DNA from: a virus
Strand: one strand, 5' to 3'
IMG/VR virus record: IMGVR_UViG_3300043595_000015
Span: 1 to 33,572 of that record
DNA: 33,572 nucleotides
Below are positions 6,229-13,360 of the stretch, in pieces. Every line of letters begins with the position of its first letter. Positions within the stretch are counted from its first letter, which is position 1. Made by a program: the position numbers and the translations under genes. A model generated the notes under the pieces. The model saw nothing but the letters and a program-made list of their open reading frames with translations. It did no database searches and was not told where the DNA came from.

Positions 6229-6803
6229 CCATCACCCTCCATGCCCGCCGCATCATCACCGACAATCTCGGCACCCGAAACCATCCCGTGCCCCGGCATC
6301 GCGTCGCCACACCGCTCACCCCGCGCCGCGTCCGTCTCGCCCTCATCGAGGCCCCGGAATGGCTGGAGGCGGACAAAGCCGCCGAGTGGCTGGAGGAGCG
6401 CCGCGGCGAGCTCGCGGGGATGCTCACCCCGCTCGACATGCTGCTGACCGACGAGGAGGCCTGGGCGCTGGAGCGTTTCATCGCCAACGAGGAACTGCTC
6501 GCCGGCAATGCGAGGGGATCGAACTGGACGGGCGAGCGTGTACAGACATCGGCTGCCCATGTCGCCCCGCTGCATGACAACGATCTCGACGCGCTCGACG
6601 GGCACACCGCATTCCGACGCAGGCTGGGGCAGACGGCGCGCGGCGTGCTGCTGATCTTCTTCGCACAGCAAACGGCGATGGATGGCGCGCCCGATGAGGA
6701 GGCAGCGGCGGCGATGCTCGGTATGATCGGGGGGCGCAAAGGGGGCGATTGGCTGCGCGCGGTGAAGCAATGCGCGCAAGGCCTTGTCGCGATGGGGTAT
6801 TGA
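6225..6803 (+). CDS. Hypothetical protein in the position of a Q-type late antiterminator
   Basis: 192 residues, coupled to the previous gene by ATGA. The N-terminal ~45 residues are basic (RHRVATPLTPRRVRL). The middle is helical and acidic (AAEWLEERRGELAGMLTPLD, LLTDEEAWALERFI). The C-terminus ends GGDWLRAVKQCAQGLVAMGY. No sequence family recognised, and only one cysteine is present, so it is not an obvious lambda-Q relative. The case for Q is positional: it is the last early gene, and its stop codon overlaps a TTGACA box followed by a strong terminator and then the late (packaging and virion) genes, as in lambda Q-pR'-tR'. Confidence 0.6.
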   Translation: MTITLHARRIITDNLGTRNHPVPRHRVATPLTPRRVRLALIEAPEWLEADKAAEWLEERRGELAGMLTPLDMLLTDEEAWALERFIANEELLAGNARGSNWTGERVQTSAAHVAPLHDNDLDALDGHTAFRRRLGQTARGVLLIFFAQQTAMDGAPDEEAAAAMLGMIGGRKGGDWLRAVKQCAQGLVAMGY

Positions 6804-6829
6804 CAAACCACCGCGTTTCAAATTATGGC
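6800..6829 (+). promoter_or_regulatory. Candidate late (pR'-like) promoter
   Basis: A perfect TTGACA (6800-6805) overlaps the TGA of the preceding gene. After 18 nt comes TATGGC (6824-6829), a weak -10 (TTATGG with 17-nt spacing is the alternative). Transcription would begin near 6836, immediately before the terminator hairpin. Confidence 0.45.
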
Positions 6830-6839
6830 TGAAATTGGC

Positions 6840-6874
6840 GCCCGAATTGCGACTACTCGCAGTCGGGCTTTTTT
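6840..6874 (+). terminator. Rho-independent terminator ahead of the late genes (tR'-like)
   Basis: GCCCGA (6840-6845) pairs with TCGGGC (6863-6868), and an inner GCGA/TCGC pair (6849-6852 with 6857-6860) extends the stem. A run of six T follows (6869-6874). It would end early-operon transcripts and also any RNA started at the candidate promoter just upstream, giving a very short terminated RNA unless antiterminated. Confidence 0.7.
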
Positions 6875-7012
6875 CATGGGCGCGCGAATGCGGATCGCCT
6901 TGGTGGCGAGCGCGCTACGAGCCGTGGAAATGGTCGCCGATATCTTGTCATCTGTCTGGCGAACGCAAATCCCCGCGGTTTGGTTCCCGGGTAACGGAGT
7001 TAACGGCGCAGC
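6875..7012 (+). other. Structured leader of the late operon; possible short ORF
   Basis: About 140 nt with no convincing gene. A short frame starting at 6875 or 6890 (MRIALVASALRAVEMVAD...) ends with a TGA overlapping the ATG at 7013, but it lacks a ribosome site and a recognisable family. The stretch also folds: GCGCGC arms near 6880 and 6911 enclose CGCC-TTGGT-GGCG. It may be a leader involved in antitermination. Confidence 0.3.
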
Positions 7013-7297
7013 ATGAGCACCCCCTTCAATCCCGGCGATACGGTCACCCTCCGCTCCGGCGGTGTGGCGATGGTCGTGGACGAGATGAAGCCGGATGGCG
7101 TGCGCTGCACCTGGGTGGATGCAACGGGCGAAGACCGCGCCGCGCTGTTCGCCCCGCGCTGCCTGTCGCTGGTCGTTCACCGCGAGGTGATCATCGAGGC
7201 CGGGCTGTATCGCTATGTCTGGGTGTTCGCCGATACCGGCTTCCCGATAGCTGAGCATATCCTGACGGCGGTGCCTGTCGCGAGGGGCGAGGCGTGA
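7013..7297 (+). CDS. DUF2158-like small protein, first late gene
   Basis: 94 residues. Residues ~6-50 (FNPGDTVTLRSGGVAMVVDE, then VRCTWVDATGEDRAALFAPRCL) match the small DUF2158/YodC-type beta barrel: GD-x-V-x-L-x-SGG-x-x-M-x-V, then C-x-W and a final hydrophobic strand. The C-terminal 40 residues are unassigned. The function of the family is unknown. It stands just upstream of the small terminase gene and after the late leader. Confidence 0.7.
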   Translation: MSTPFNPGDTVTLRSGGVAMVVDEMKPDGVRCTWVDATGEDRAALFAPRCLSLVVHREVIIEAGLYRYVWVFADTGFPIAEHILTAVPVARGEA

Positions 7298-7311
7298 GCG
7301 CCGTGCCTCCG

Positions 7312-7336
7312 GTCTAAAAGTAGACAGAAAGTAGAC
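7312..7336 (+). repeat. Short TAGAC repeats before the small terminase gene
   Basis: GTCTA (7312-7316) and TAGAC (7321-7325) form a hairpin with a 4-nt loop, and AAAGTAGAC is directly repeated (7317-7325 and 7328-7336) just before the ATG at 7341. It occupies the place of the ribosome site, so it may affect translation or mark a packaging-related site. Confidence 0.3.
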
Positions 7337-7340
7337 GCAG

Positions 7341-7649
7341 ATGGCGGCTGGAAAGAAAACCGGCGGCAGACGAAGGGGGGTCCCCAACAAAACGACAGCG
7401 AACAGGCGCAAAGAGATCGCCAACGCTGGATTGGCTGGACTGACCCCACTTGATTACATGTTGTCGCTGCTGCGGGACGAATCGAACCCGACGGAGACGC
7501 GCTTCGAGGCTGCCAAGGCGGCGGCCCCTTACGTTCATCCAAAGCTTGCCAACGTTCAGCACTCCGGCGATCAAGAGAACCCTTTGCAGCATCAGGTCGG
7601 CGTCAGATGGATGACAGAGGCTCAGGCGAAGGCGCGTGGCTGGGCATAG
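7341..7649 (+). CDS. terS: Small terminase-like DNA-packaging protein
   Basis: 102 residues. The N-terminus KKTGGRRRGVPNKTTANRRK is the basic G-R-x-x-G-x-PN-K-x-T start seen in many phage small terminase-like proteins. Then comes LTPLDYMLSLLRDESNPTETRFEAAKAAAPYVHPKLANVQHSG, the usual LD-x-M...R...AAKAAAPY-x-HP-x-L signature. The gene overlaps the large terminase start by 43 nt. Expected role: DNA recognition and regulation of the packaging motor. Confidence 0.82.
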   Translation: MAAGKKTGGRRRGVPNKTTANRRKEIANAGLAGLTPLDYMLSLLRDESNPTETRFEAAKAAAPYVHPKLANVQHSGDQENPLQHQVGVRWMTEAQAKARGWA

Positions 7650-8947
7650 GCGAATACTGGCCCCGAGAGCCGTTTCGTAAATTCCACGTCAGGACGCAGC
7701 GCTGGGCGGCGATGGCCTGTCACAGGCGCGCTGGCAAGACCGTGGGATGTGTCGCTGATCTCGTCCTGGAAGCCAAGTACACCACGCTGCAAGATGCCCG
7801 CTATGGCTACGTGGCGCCGTTGTTCAATCAGGCCAAGGACATTGCCTGGCCGTATGTGAAGCGCCTGACTTCGGACATCCCCGGTGTCACCCTGAATGAA
7901 AGTGAGCTGAGGGCAGACTTTCCAAGCGGCTCGCGCGTCCGTATCTACGGCGCCGACAACCCCGACCGGCTCCGCGGCGGCTATTTCGACGGCGTCGTAC
8001 TTGATGAGTACGCGGACATGCGACCAAGCGTCTGGGGCGAGGTTATCCGTCCCATGCTTATGGACCGCAAGGGGTGGGCAGCGTTTATTGGCACGCCGAA
8101 GGGCCGCAACGAGTTCTTCCGCATTTGCGAACGCGCCAAGGATGATCCGGAATGGTTCATGCTGCTGCTGCGCGCCTCGGAAAGCGGGCTTATTTCGCCG
8201 GAAGAGATTGAGGACGCCCGCAAGGAGTTGACGCCGGAGCAGTTCGAGCAAGAGCTTGAATGCTCCTTTGAGGCGGCCATTCTCGGCGCTTACTGGGGTA
8301 AGGAACTGGCCGCGGCGGACCGCGAGGGCAGGATATGCGATGTCGCACATGACGCCCTGTTGCTAACGCATACGGCGTGGGATTTGGGAATAGGTGACAG
8401 CACCGCTATCTGGTTCTTTCAGGTGGTGGGCAATGAAGTCCGGATCATCGACCACTACGAGAACCACGGGCAGCCCCTATCGCATTACGCTAGCGTTCTG
8501 GCGGCGCGCGGCTATCGCTACGGCGATCACTGGCTGCCTCACGACGCCAAGGTCAAGGAACTCGGCACGGGCCGCACGCGCGTGGAAACGTTGATGTCAC
8601 TAAACGTCAAGCCGCGCATCGTTCCGGACGCCAAAATCATGGATGGCATCAACGCGGTGCGGCTCGCTCTGCCGCTGATGTGGTTCGACAAATTCAAATG
8701 TGCGGACGGCCTTGAGGCGTTGCGCCAGTACCAAGCCGATTTCGACGAGAAGCTGCGTACATTCAAGGCAACGCCGCGGCATGACTGGGCGTCTCACACG
8801 GCCGATGCGATGCGCTACCTTGCAATCGCCTACCGTGAGATCAAGGCGCCCGCGGAGAAGCCCAAGCCCGACCCGACGAAACCCCCAACCCTTGGCGCCC
8901 TGGCGTCGCAGCATAAGCAATCGAGAGCGCGAGCGAACCGGATATGA
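7607..8947 (+). CDS. terL: Terminase large subunit (packaging ATPase/nuclease)
   Basis: 446 residues. Walker A CHRRAGKT at 38-45, Walker B VVLDEY with D133-E134, and coupling motif FIGTPKG at 160-166 make up the ATPase. The nuclease domain shows WDLGIGDSTAIWFF (D259 and D264), a central conserved LPHDAKVKE segment and the C-terminal DWASHTADAMRYLA motif. All expected motifs are present, so the protein should be functional. It drives DNA into the procapsid through the portal encoded two genes downstream. Its stop overlaps the next ATG (ATGA). Confidence 0.95.
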   Translation: MDDRGSGEGAWLGIGEYWPREPFRKFHVRTQRWAAMACHRRAGKTVGCVADLVLEAKYTTLQDARYGYVAPLFNQAKDIAWPYVKRLTSDIPGVTLNESELRADFPSGSRVRIYGADNPDRLRGGYFDGVVLDEYADMRPSVWGEVIRPMLMDRKGWAAFIGTPKGRNEFFRICERAKDDPEWFMLLLRASESGLISPEEIEDARKELTPEQFEQELECSFEAAILGAYWGKELAAADREGRICDVAHDALLLTHTAWDLGIGDSTAIWFFQVVGNEVRIIDHYENHGQPLSHYASVLAARGYRYGDHWLPHDAKVKELGTGRTRVETLMSLNVKPRIVPDAKIMDGINAVRLALPLMWFDKFKCADGLEALRQYQADFDEKLRTFKATPRHDWASHTADAMRYLAIAYREIKAPAEKPKPDPTKPPTLGALASQHKQSRARANRI

Positions 8948-9243
8948 GTGAGCGAGTTGAAGCCGCCTCATTGGAGTCGAAAGTCAAAGCCCTGGCTGAG
9001 ACCCATATCCCCGCAATGACGCGCTTCGGGCGTTTTGCCGAGCACGCGCTATCGGGCGCGGAGGTTTTCGCGATCTTCGGGCCAGTTGTGCACGACCGCC
9101 AAGCCTACGTGCTGATCACGGTCACGGCTTCGGAGCAGGCGGCGTCGCGCGACCTTGACGCCATGCTGCTCGCAAAGGTCAGGACCGCCAACCTCGTGAT
9201 GATCAACAGTTTGCGCGAAGCCGGTTTGGAAATCGCCGCGTGA
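8944..9243 (+). CDS. Hypothetical protein between terminase and portal
   Basis: 99 residues, predicted mixed alpha/beta, with a central AYVLITVTASEQAASRDLDA and a C-terminal ANLVMINSLREAGLEIAA. No family recognised. It is coupled at both ends (ATGA with the large terminase, GTGA with the portal), which indicates membership in the packaging operon. Confidence 0.7.
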   Translation: MSERVEAASLESKVKALAETHIPAMTRFGRFAEHALSGAEVFAIFGPVVHDRQAYVLITVTASEQAASRDLDAMLLAKVRTANLVMINSLREAGLEIAA

Positions 9244-10760
9244 CCCAGGAACTGACCGAGAGCGAGGCCAAGGAGCAGGGCGAGCCGCCCAAATCCGCCC
9301 GCTATTGGCACAACCAGATCGATGCGTCGCTCAAGCGCGAGGACAAATGGCGCAAGCGCGCCGAGACCGTGATCTGCCGCTACATGGACGAGCGCGACCG
9401 TGACGAGGCCGATGTCGAGCGCCGGATCAATATCTTGTGGTCCAACACCGAGGTGCTGAAATCCGTCCTCTTCGATGAGCTTGGTTCGCCCGATGTGCGC
9501 CGCACCTTCCCGCAGCCCGGCAAGGCCAACAAGATCGCCCGCACCTCGGCGCTGATCCTGGAGCGCGCGCTGACCGCTTGCGGCAACCGCTATGACGTAG
9601 CCGGCGAGATCGAGGACGCCGTTACCGATTACCTGCTTTCCGGGCGCGGCCAGTGCTGGATCGAATACGACGCGGAGATCGTCGAAAAGGATGGCCAGCA
9701 GAGTGTCGGCTACCAAGAAGCCAAAATCTGTCACGTCTGCTGGGACGACTGGACGCATGGGCCGGGCAAGAAATGGCGACAGGTGCCTTGGGCGGGGCGT
9801 AGCCATCTGTTTACCAAAGATGATTGGAAGAGCCAGTTCCCCAACCATGATCCGGACAAGCTGAAAATCCCCTTCAATTACACCCTGAAGGAAGGCGAGA
9901 AGCGCACCGATGAGGAGGGGGCCGGCGACTTCAAGCGGGCCAAGCTGTGGGAAATCTGGGACAAGGTCTCGCGCACCCGCATTTACATCGCCGAGGGCTA
10001 TGACTGGGAAATCGAGCGCGTTGACGACCCCTACCGGCTGGAGGGGTTCTTCCCGTGCCCCAAACCGCTCTACGGCGTCAAGACGCCGGACAGGCTGATC
10101 CCGCAGCCCGAATATTGCCAGTACCAGGATCAGGCCGCCGAGCTGGACCGCATCAATCAGCGCATTTTCGTGCTGGTTGAGGCGCTGAAATATTGCGGCA
10201 TCTACGACGGCTCCGCCGAGGACGATGTTCTGTCGGCGCTGGGCAATCTGTCCGATGGGCAGTTCTTGCCGTTCAAGAATTTCGCCGCCCTCAGTCAGGG
10301 CGGCGGCTTGGCGGCGGCATTCCAGGTCCGCGATCTCGCGCCGATCGCCGCGGCAGTCCAGCAGCTCGCCCAGCGCGCGATCAGCCTGATCCAGTCCATC
10401 TACGAGATCACCGGCATCTCCGACGTGATCCGCGGCGCGACCGATCCGAACGAGACGCTGGGCGCGCAGCAACTCAAGGCGCGCTTCGGTTCCCAGCGCA
10501 TGCAGAAGCGCCAAAAGGAAGTGCAGACCTTCGTGCGCAACCTCTACAAAATGACAGCCGAGATCATCGCCGAGCATTTCGGCCGCGAGCAGCTTTCGCA
10601 GATGACGGGCATCCTGCTGCCGACCGAGACGGAGCGCGCGCAGGCAAAGCAGCGGCTGGCGATGGCGGAGAAAATGAAGCAGATGGCGCAGCAGCCCCAG
10701 CCGGCACCGATGGGGCATAATGGCGGGCCGCCGATGGAACAGCAGGAGATGGCGGCGTGA
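9240..10760 (+). CDS. Portal protein, main part
   Basis: 506 residues from a GTG overlapping the preceding stop. It follows the P22-like portal family common in alphaproteobacterial short-tailed phages: an N-terminal RYWHNQIDASLKREDKWRKR, then INILWSNTEVLKSVLFDE, ILERALTACGN, a DYLLSGRGQCWIEYD strand, the GFFPCPKPLYG loop, YCQYQDQAAELDRINQRI, and YEITGISDVIRGATDPNETL near the stem helix. In relatives I recall, one polypeptide continues through a Pro-rich linker into a W-x-x-I...S-x-x-IDIETD module. Here that module is a separate ORF starting at 10757. The portal ring forms the DNA entry vertex and docks the tail. Confidence 0.88.
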   Translation: MTQELTESEAKEQGEPPKSARYWHNQIDASLKREDKWRKRAETVICRYMDERDRDEADVERRINILWSNTEVLKSVLFDELGSPDVRRTFPQPGKANKIARTSALILERALTACGNRYDVAGEIEDAVTDYLLSGRGQCWIEYDAEIVEKDGQQSVGYQEAKICHVCWDDWTHGPGKKWRQVPWAGRSHLFTKDDWKSQFPNHDPDKLKIPFNYTLKEGEKRTDEEGAGDFKRAKLWEIWDKVSRTRIYIAEGYDWEIERVDDPYRLEGFFPCPKPLYGVKTPDRLIPQPEYCQYQDQAAELDRINQRIFVLVEALKYCGIYDGSAEDDVLSALGNLSDGQFLPFKNFAALSQGGGLAAAFQVRDLAPIAAAVQQLAQRAISLIQSIYEITGISDVIRGATDPNETLGAQQLKARFGSQRMQKRQKEVQTFVRNLYKMTAEIIAEHFGREQLSQMTGILLPTETERAQAKQRLAMAEKMKQMAQQPQPAPMGHNGGPPMEQQEMAA

Positions 10761-11608
10761 CGCCCATGCCCCTTGGCGCGGGAGCCGGCGGCATGCCTGC
10801 CCCGCCCCAGATGATGCCGCAGCCCATGCCGCCCATGCCGTCACCGGAGCAGCTTGAGGAAGACAAGCTCATCGCCGAGGCGTGTTCCTGGGAGGAAATC
10901 TCCAGCGTCCTGCATTCCGATGACCGGCGAAACTACAACGTCGATGTGGAGACGGATGCGACGGCGTTCGAGGACGCCGAGGTCGAAAAGCAAAGCCGCA
11001 TCGAATATGTGCGGGCGATGACCGAGATGATGCAGCTCTGGATACCCGCGATCCAGAGCAATCCCAGCCTTGCGCCGTTTGCCAAGGAGCTTGCGATCTT
11101 CGGCTCCGGCGCGTTCAAGCCCGGCCGCCAGTTCGAAGAGCAGCTTGGCGACGCCTTCGACCAGATCCAGAACATGCCGCCCCAGCCCAACCCGGAAGCG
11201 GAGAAGCTGAAGGCGGAAGCGGGCATGGACAAAGCGCGGTTCCAGATGGACATGGAACTGAAGAAAGCGGACCTCCAGGGCAAGCAGCAAGCGTCGCAGA
11301 TCGCTACCGCCGGCAAGCAGGCCGATCTCCAGGCTCAGCAGCAGTCCACGCAGATGGACATGCGGGCCAAGCAACTCGATTTGCAGCTCAAGCAGGTCTC
11401 GGCTCAGCTCGACATCATGCTGAAGAAAATGCAGATGGGCATTGAGCAGGAAAAGCTCGGCCTGGAGCGCGAGAAAACGGTCTTGGATGCTCAAGCAGCG
11501 CGCGAGAAAGCCGAGATTGACCGCGACAGCATGGTGTTCGAGGCCAACATGCAGCGTCAGGCCAGCCTCGATAAGCGTGAAGAGCAAATGGGAACGTCGC
11601 CTGCGTGA
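10757..11608 (+). CDS. Portal protein C-terminal module as a separate ORF
   Basis: 283 residues starting at a GTG that overlaps the portal stop (GTGA, shift to the -1 frame). The first ~40 residues are a Met/Pro/Gly linker. Residues ~44-130 carry SWEEISSVLHSDDRRNYNVD then VETDAT, EKQSRIEYVRAMTEM and FAKELAIFGSGAFKPGRQFE, which in other phages is the C-terminal part of the portal. From ~145 to 280 it is a long Gln/Lys-rich coiled coil, comparable to a portal barrel extension. It is probably a portal subunit translated by coupled reinitiation. It could also be read as the remnant of a frameshifted portal gene, but both frames are intact and conserved-looking. Confidence 0.75.
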   Translation: MTPMPLGAGAGGMPAPPQMMPQPMPPMPSPEQLEEDKLIAEACSWEEISSVLHSDDRRNYNVDVETDATAFEDAEVEKQSRIEYVRAMTEMMQLWIPAIQSNPSLAPFAKELAIFGSGAFKPGRQFEEQLGDAFDQIQNMPPQPNPEAEKLKAEAGMDKARFQMDMELKKADLQGKQQASQIATAGKQADLQAQQQSTQMDMRAKQLDLQLKQVSAQLDIMLKKMQMGIEQEKLGLEREKTVLDAQAAREKAEIDRDSMVFEANMQRQASLDKREEQMGTSPA

Positions 11609-11649
11609 GGACGACGACATCGAAACGCTGATGCTGCTGGCGGCTTGAA

Positions 11650-11952
11650 ATGAGCAATGTCTTGAACAAGATCGCGACGAAGGCCGCCTTCACCCAGGTC
11701 GCCGACGTTGCAACCAGCGCCGCGCTGCTCGCCGCCAATGGCGCCCGCGTCGGCGCGAGCTTCGTCAACACGAGCAGCGCGAGGCTGTATATCCGTTTCG
11801 ACGGCGGCACGGTATCGAGCGCGAACCATTCCGTCTCCCTAGCGCAGGGGGCGCGGTTCGACCTGCCCTTCGCCTATAACGGAGCGATCACCGGCATCTG
11901 GGCATCCGATCCGGGCGACGGCGCGGCCAACATCACCGAGTATACGAATTAG
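11650..11952 (+). CDS. Small structural beta protein, tandem copy 1
   Basis: 100 residues, clearly paralogous to the next gene. Shared elements in order: N-terminal IATKAAFTQVA, LLAANGARVGASFVNTSSA, LYIRFDGGTVSSANHSVSLA, then a YNGAITGIWASD strand and an acidic ITEYTN end. The all-beta pattern resembles small phage virion proteins found near head and tail-connector genes. The role is not established; capsid or connector decoration is a guess from the gene order. Confidence 0.72.
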   Translation: MSNVLNKIATKAAFTQVADVATSAALLAANGARVGASFVNTSSARLYIRFDGGTVSSANHSVSLAQGARFDLPFAYNGAITGIWASDPGDGAANITEYTN

Positions 11953-11954
11953 CC

Positions 11955-12254
11955 ATGTCCAACTTCCCCAATCTGATCGCGACGAAGGCGGCGTTCACCC
12001 AGGTCGCCAGCGGCACCGGCAGCGTGCCGATCCTGGCGGCGAATGGCAGCCGCATCGGGGCCATCATCACCAATACCGACGCCAACGCGCTGTATTTGCG
12101 CATGGATGGCGGGACGGTGACCGCAGCCAACCATTCGGTGTCGCTGGCGCAGAACGCCAATTACACCGTGCCACATGGCTATAACGGGCTGATCACCGGC
12201 ATCTGGGCTGGCGATGGCGCCGGACATGCCAATGTCACGGAGTTCACAGCGTAA
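11955..12254 (+). CDS. Small structural beta protein, tandem copy 2
   Basis: 99 residues, with the same sequence plan as the preceding gene: LIATKAAFTQVASGTGSVP, ILAANGSRIGAIITNTDANA, LYLRMDGGTVTAANHSVSLA, YNGLITGIWAG and NVTEFTA. Only two bases separate the stop of copy 1 from this ATG. The pair is a tandem duplication with roughly 60% identity by eye. TAATG overlap links it to the next gene. Confidence 0.72.
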   Translation: MSNFPNLIATKAAFTQVASGTGSVPILAANGSRIGAIITNTDANALYLRMDGGTVTAANHSVSLAQNANYTVPHGYNGLITGIWAGDGAGHANVTEFTA

Positions 12255-12598
12255 TGATCACCGACGAATTCAAGAGCGGCATCGAGGCCAAAATCACCGC
12301 GGGTTGCCCGCTGCCGCTCAGCTTCCACTGGGAAGACAAGGGCGGCGGCAGCGCGCTGCTACAGATCGCCATGCCCGTGGAGACGCCGGCTGGCCGACCC
12401 ATCGTCATCGTCGCGTTTCCGGCCGCGATGCCCAAGCAGTTCGTGCCGAGAGCGATTGCGCGGGCCAAGGCGGTCATCGACGAAATCTTCGAACAGAACA
12501 TGGTGGCGGTGGTCATCGCCGGCGGCCCCAGAAACGGCATCGTGAAGCCGCAAAACGCTTTGCTTCTGCCGGATAGCCTCGCGATGGGACGGGCGTGA
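12254..12598 (+). CDS. Hypothetical virion-module protein
   Basis: 114 residues. Mixed beta/alpha with LPLSFHWEDKGGGSALLQIA, VIVAFPAAMPKQFVPRAI and ARAKAVIDEIFEQNMVAVV. No family recognised. It is coupled on both sides (TAATG before, TGATG after), so it is a genuine member of the late operon. Confidence 0.65.
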   Translation: MITDEFKSGIEAKITAGCPLPLSFHWEDKGGGSALLQIAMPVETPAGRPIVIVAFPAAMPKQFVPRAIARAKAVIDEIFEQNMVAVVIAGGPRNGIVKPQNALLLPDSLAMGRA

Positions 12599-12789
12599 TG
12601 GCGCAATTCGACGAAGACGCCTTTCGCGCCGACATCACCATGCCAACTGACGAGCAGGTCGAGCGCGCGGCGCGGCTGCTGAGCATCGCCAATGGCGAGC
12701 GCACGGATTACTGGGTGATCCGCAAGACCGAGGCCCGCGCTTGCCTGATCATTCACCTCAACGCCGCCAAATGGCGGCTGGGGCTGTAA
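12598..12789 (+). CDS. Small hypothetical protein
   Basis: 63 residues (MAQFDEDAFRADITMPTDEQ onward), acidic N-terminus followed by a helix (VERAARLLSIAN) and a short beta/alpha end with WVIRK and CLIIHLNAAKWRLGL. The ATG overlaps the previous TGA; a GTG one codon earlier is the alternative. Family unknown. Confidence 0.6.
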   Translation: MAQFDEDAFRADITMPTDEQVERAARLLSIANGERTDYWVIRKTEARACLIIHLNAAKWRLGL

Positions 12790-12798
12790 CGGAGAGAC

Positions 12799-13095
12799 AT
12801 GATGGCCGATCTCAAGGTGGGCGATACCGTCCGCATCAAGAAGGATGGCGCCAAGGCCGTGGTGACGAACGATTTCGCCGTCCCGGACCGCAAGCAGCAG
12901 CGCGTCGAATATCGCCGCGAGGATAATGGCTCGGTCTATGAATGCTGGGTCGATGAGGTCGTGCGTGTTGGCGGCGGGGCCGCGCCGGCTCCGGTCGCTG
13001 TGGAGGAGGAACCGGAAGCGCCCGCGGAGGAACCTGTCCGCCTCGTCAGGGTTGACGATGCCAAGCCCAAGGGCCGGGCGCGGAAGGCCAACTGA
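12799..13095 (+). CDS. Small KOW/DUF2158-like protein with acidic-basic tail
   Basis: 98 residues. The N-terminal ~60 (LKVGDTVRIKKDGAKAVVTN, RVEYRREDNGSVYECWVDEV) form a small SH3-like barrel of the same general kind as the protein at 7013. An Ala/Pro/Glu-rich linker and a basic KPKGRARKAN end follow. GGAG lies just before the start; a second ATG is one codon later. The reading frame continues in phase beyond its TGA for another 77 codons without a stop (13096-13329). Confidence 0.6.
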   Translation: MMADLKVGDTVRIKKDGAKAVVTNDFAVPDRKQQRVEYRREDNGSVYECWVDEVVRVGGGAAPAPVAVEEEPEAPAEEPVRLVRVDDAKPKGRARKAN

Positions 13096-13329
13096 GCAAA
13101 GCCGCCCTCGCTGTCGTTCAACCGTGAAGCCTTCGAAGCCTATATCGCCGCACATTCGCCGCTGACGCCTGCCCAGCTCGACAGGATGTTCGGCACGGTC
13201 GGTGCGTCGAACAAGCGGGCGGTATGGGACTTTTTGCGGCTGGCCGATAAGGAGCAGCTCGCGCTGTTCTTCCAGGTGGCACGGGCGCAGCGGAGCTTCC
13301 CGCAGGCGGTCGTCACAGGTGTGAAATAG
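13096..13329 (+). other. Open in-phase extension: readthrough domain or gene without a standard start
   Basis: This frame is in phase with the gene at 12799-13095 and separated from it only by a TGA. It encodes 77 codons with protein-like composition (FNREAFEAYIAAHSPLTPAQ, RAVWDFLRLADKEQLALFFQ) and ends in TAG. No ATG, GTG or TTG occurs before the ATG at 13186, which would give only 47 residues. Either the TGA is read through, the gene has been split by a nonsense mutation, or a rare start (for example CTG at 13108) is used. I cannot decide between these. Confidence 0.4.
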
Positions 13330-13360
13330 TTCGTCTGACCTGCCACGCGTAGGCTCAGCA

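Noticed and set aside
6825-7016. 63-codon gene starting at 6825
   Set aside because: Its start falls on the proposed -10 and the frame passes through an intrinsic terminator; only a shorter version from 6875 or 6890 remains possible, without ribosome site.
9105-10844. 579-codon minus-strand frame opposite the portal gene
   Set aside because: Antisense shadow; the portal on the plus strand has recognisable conserved blocks.
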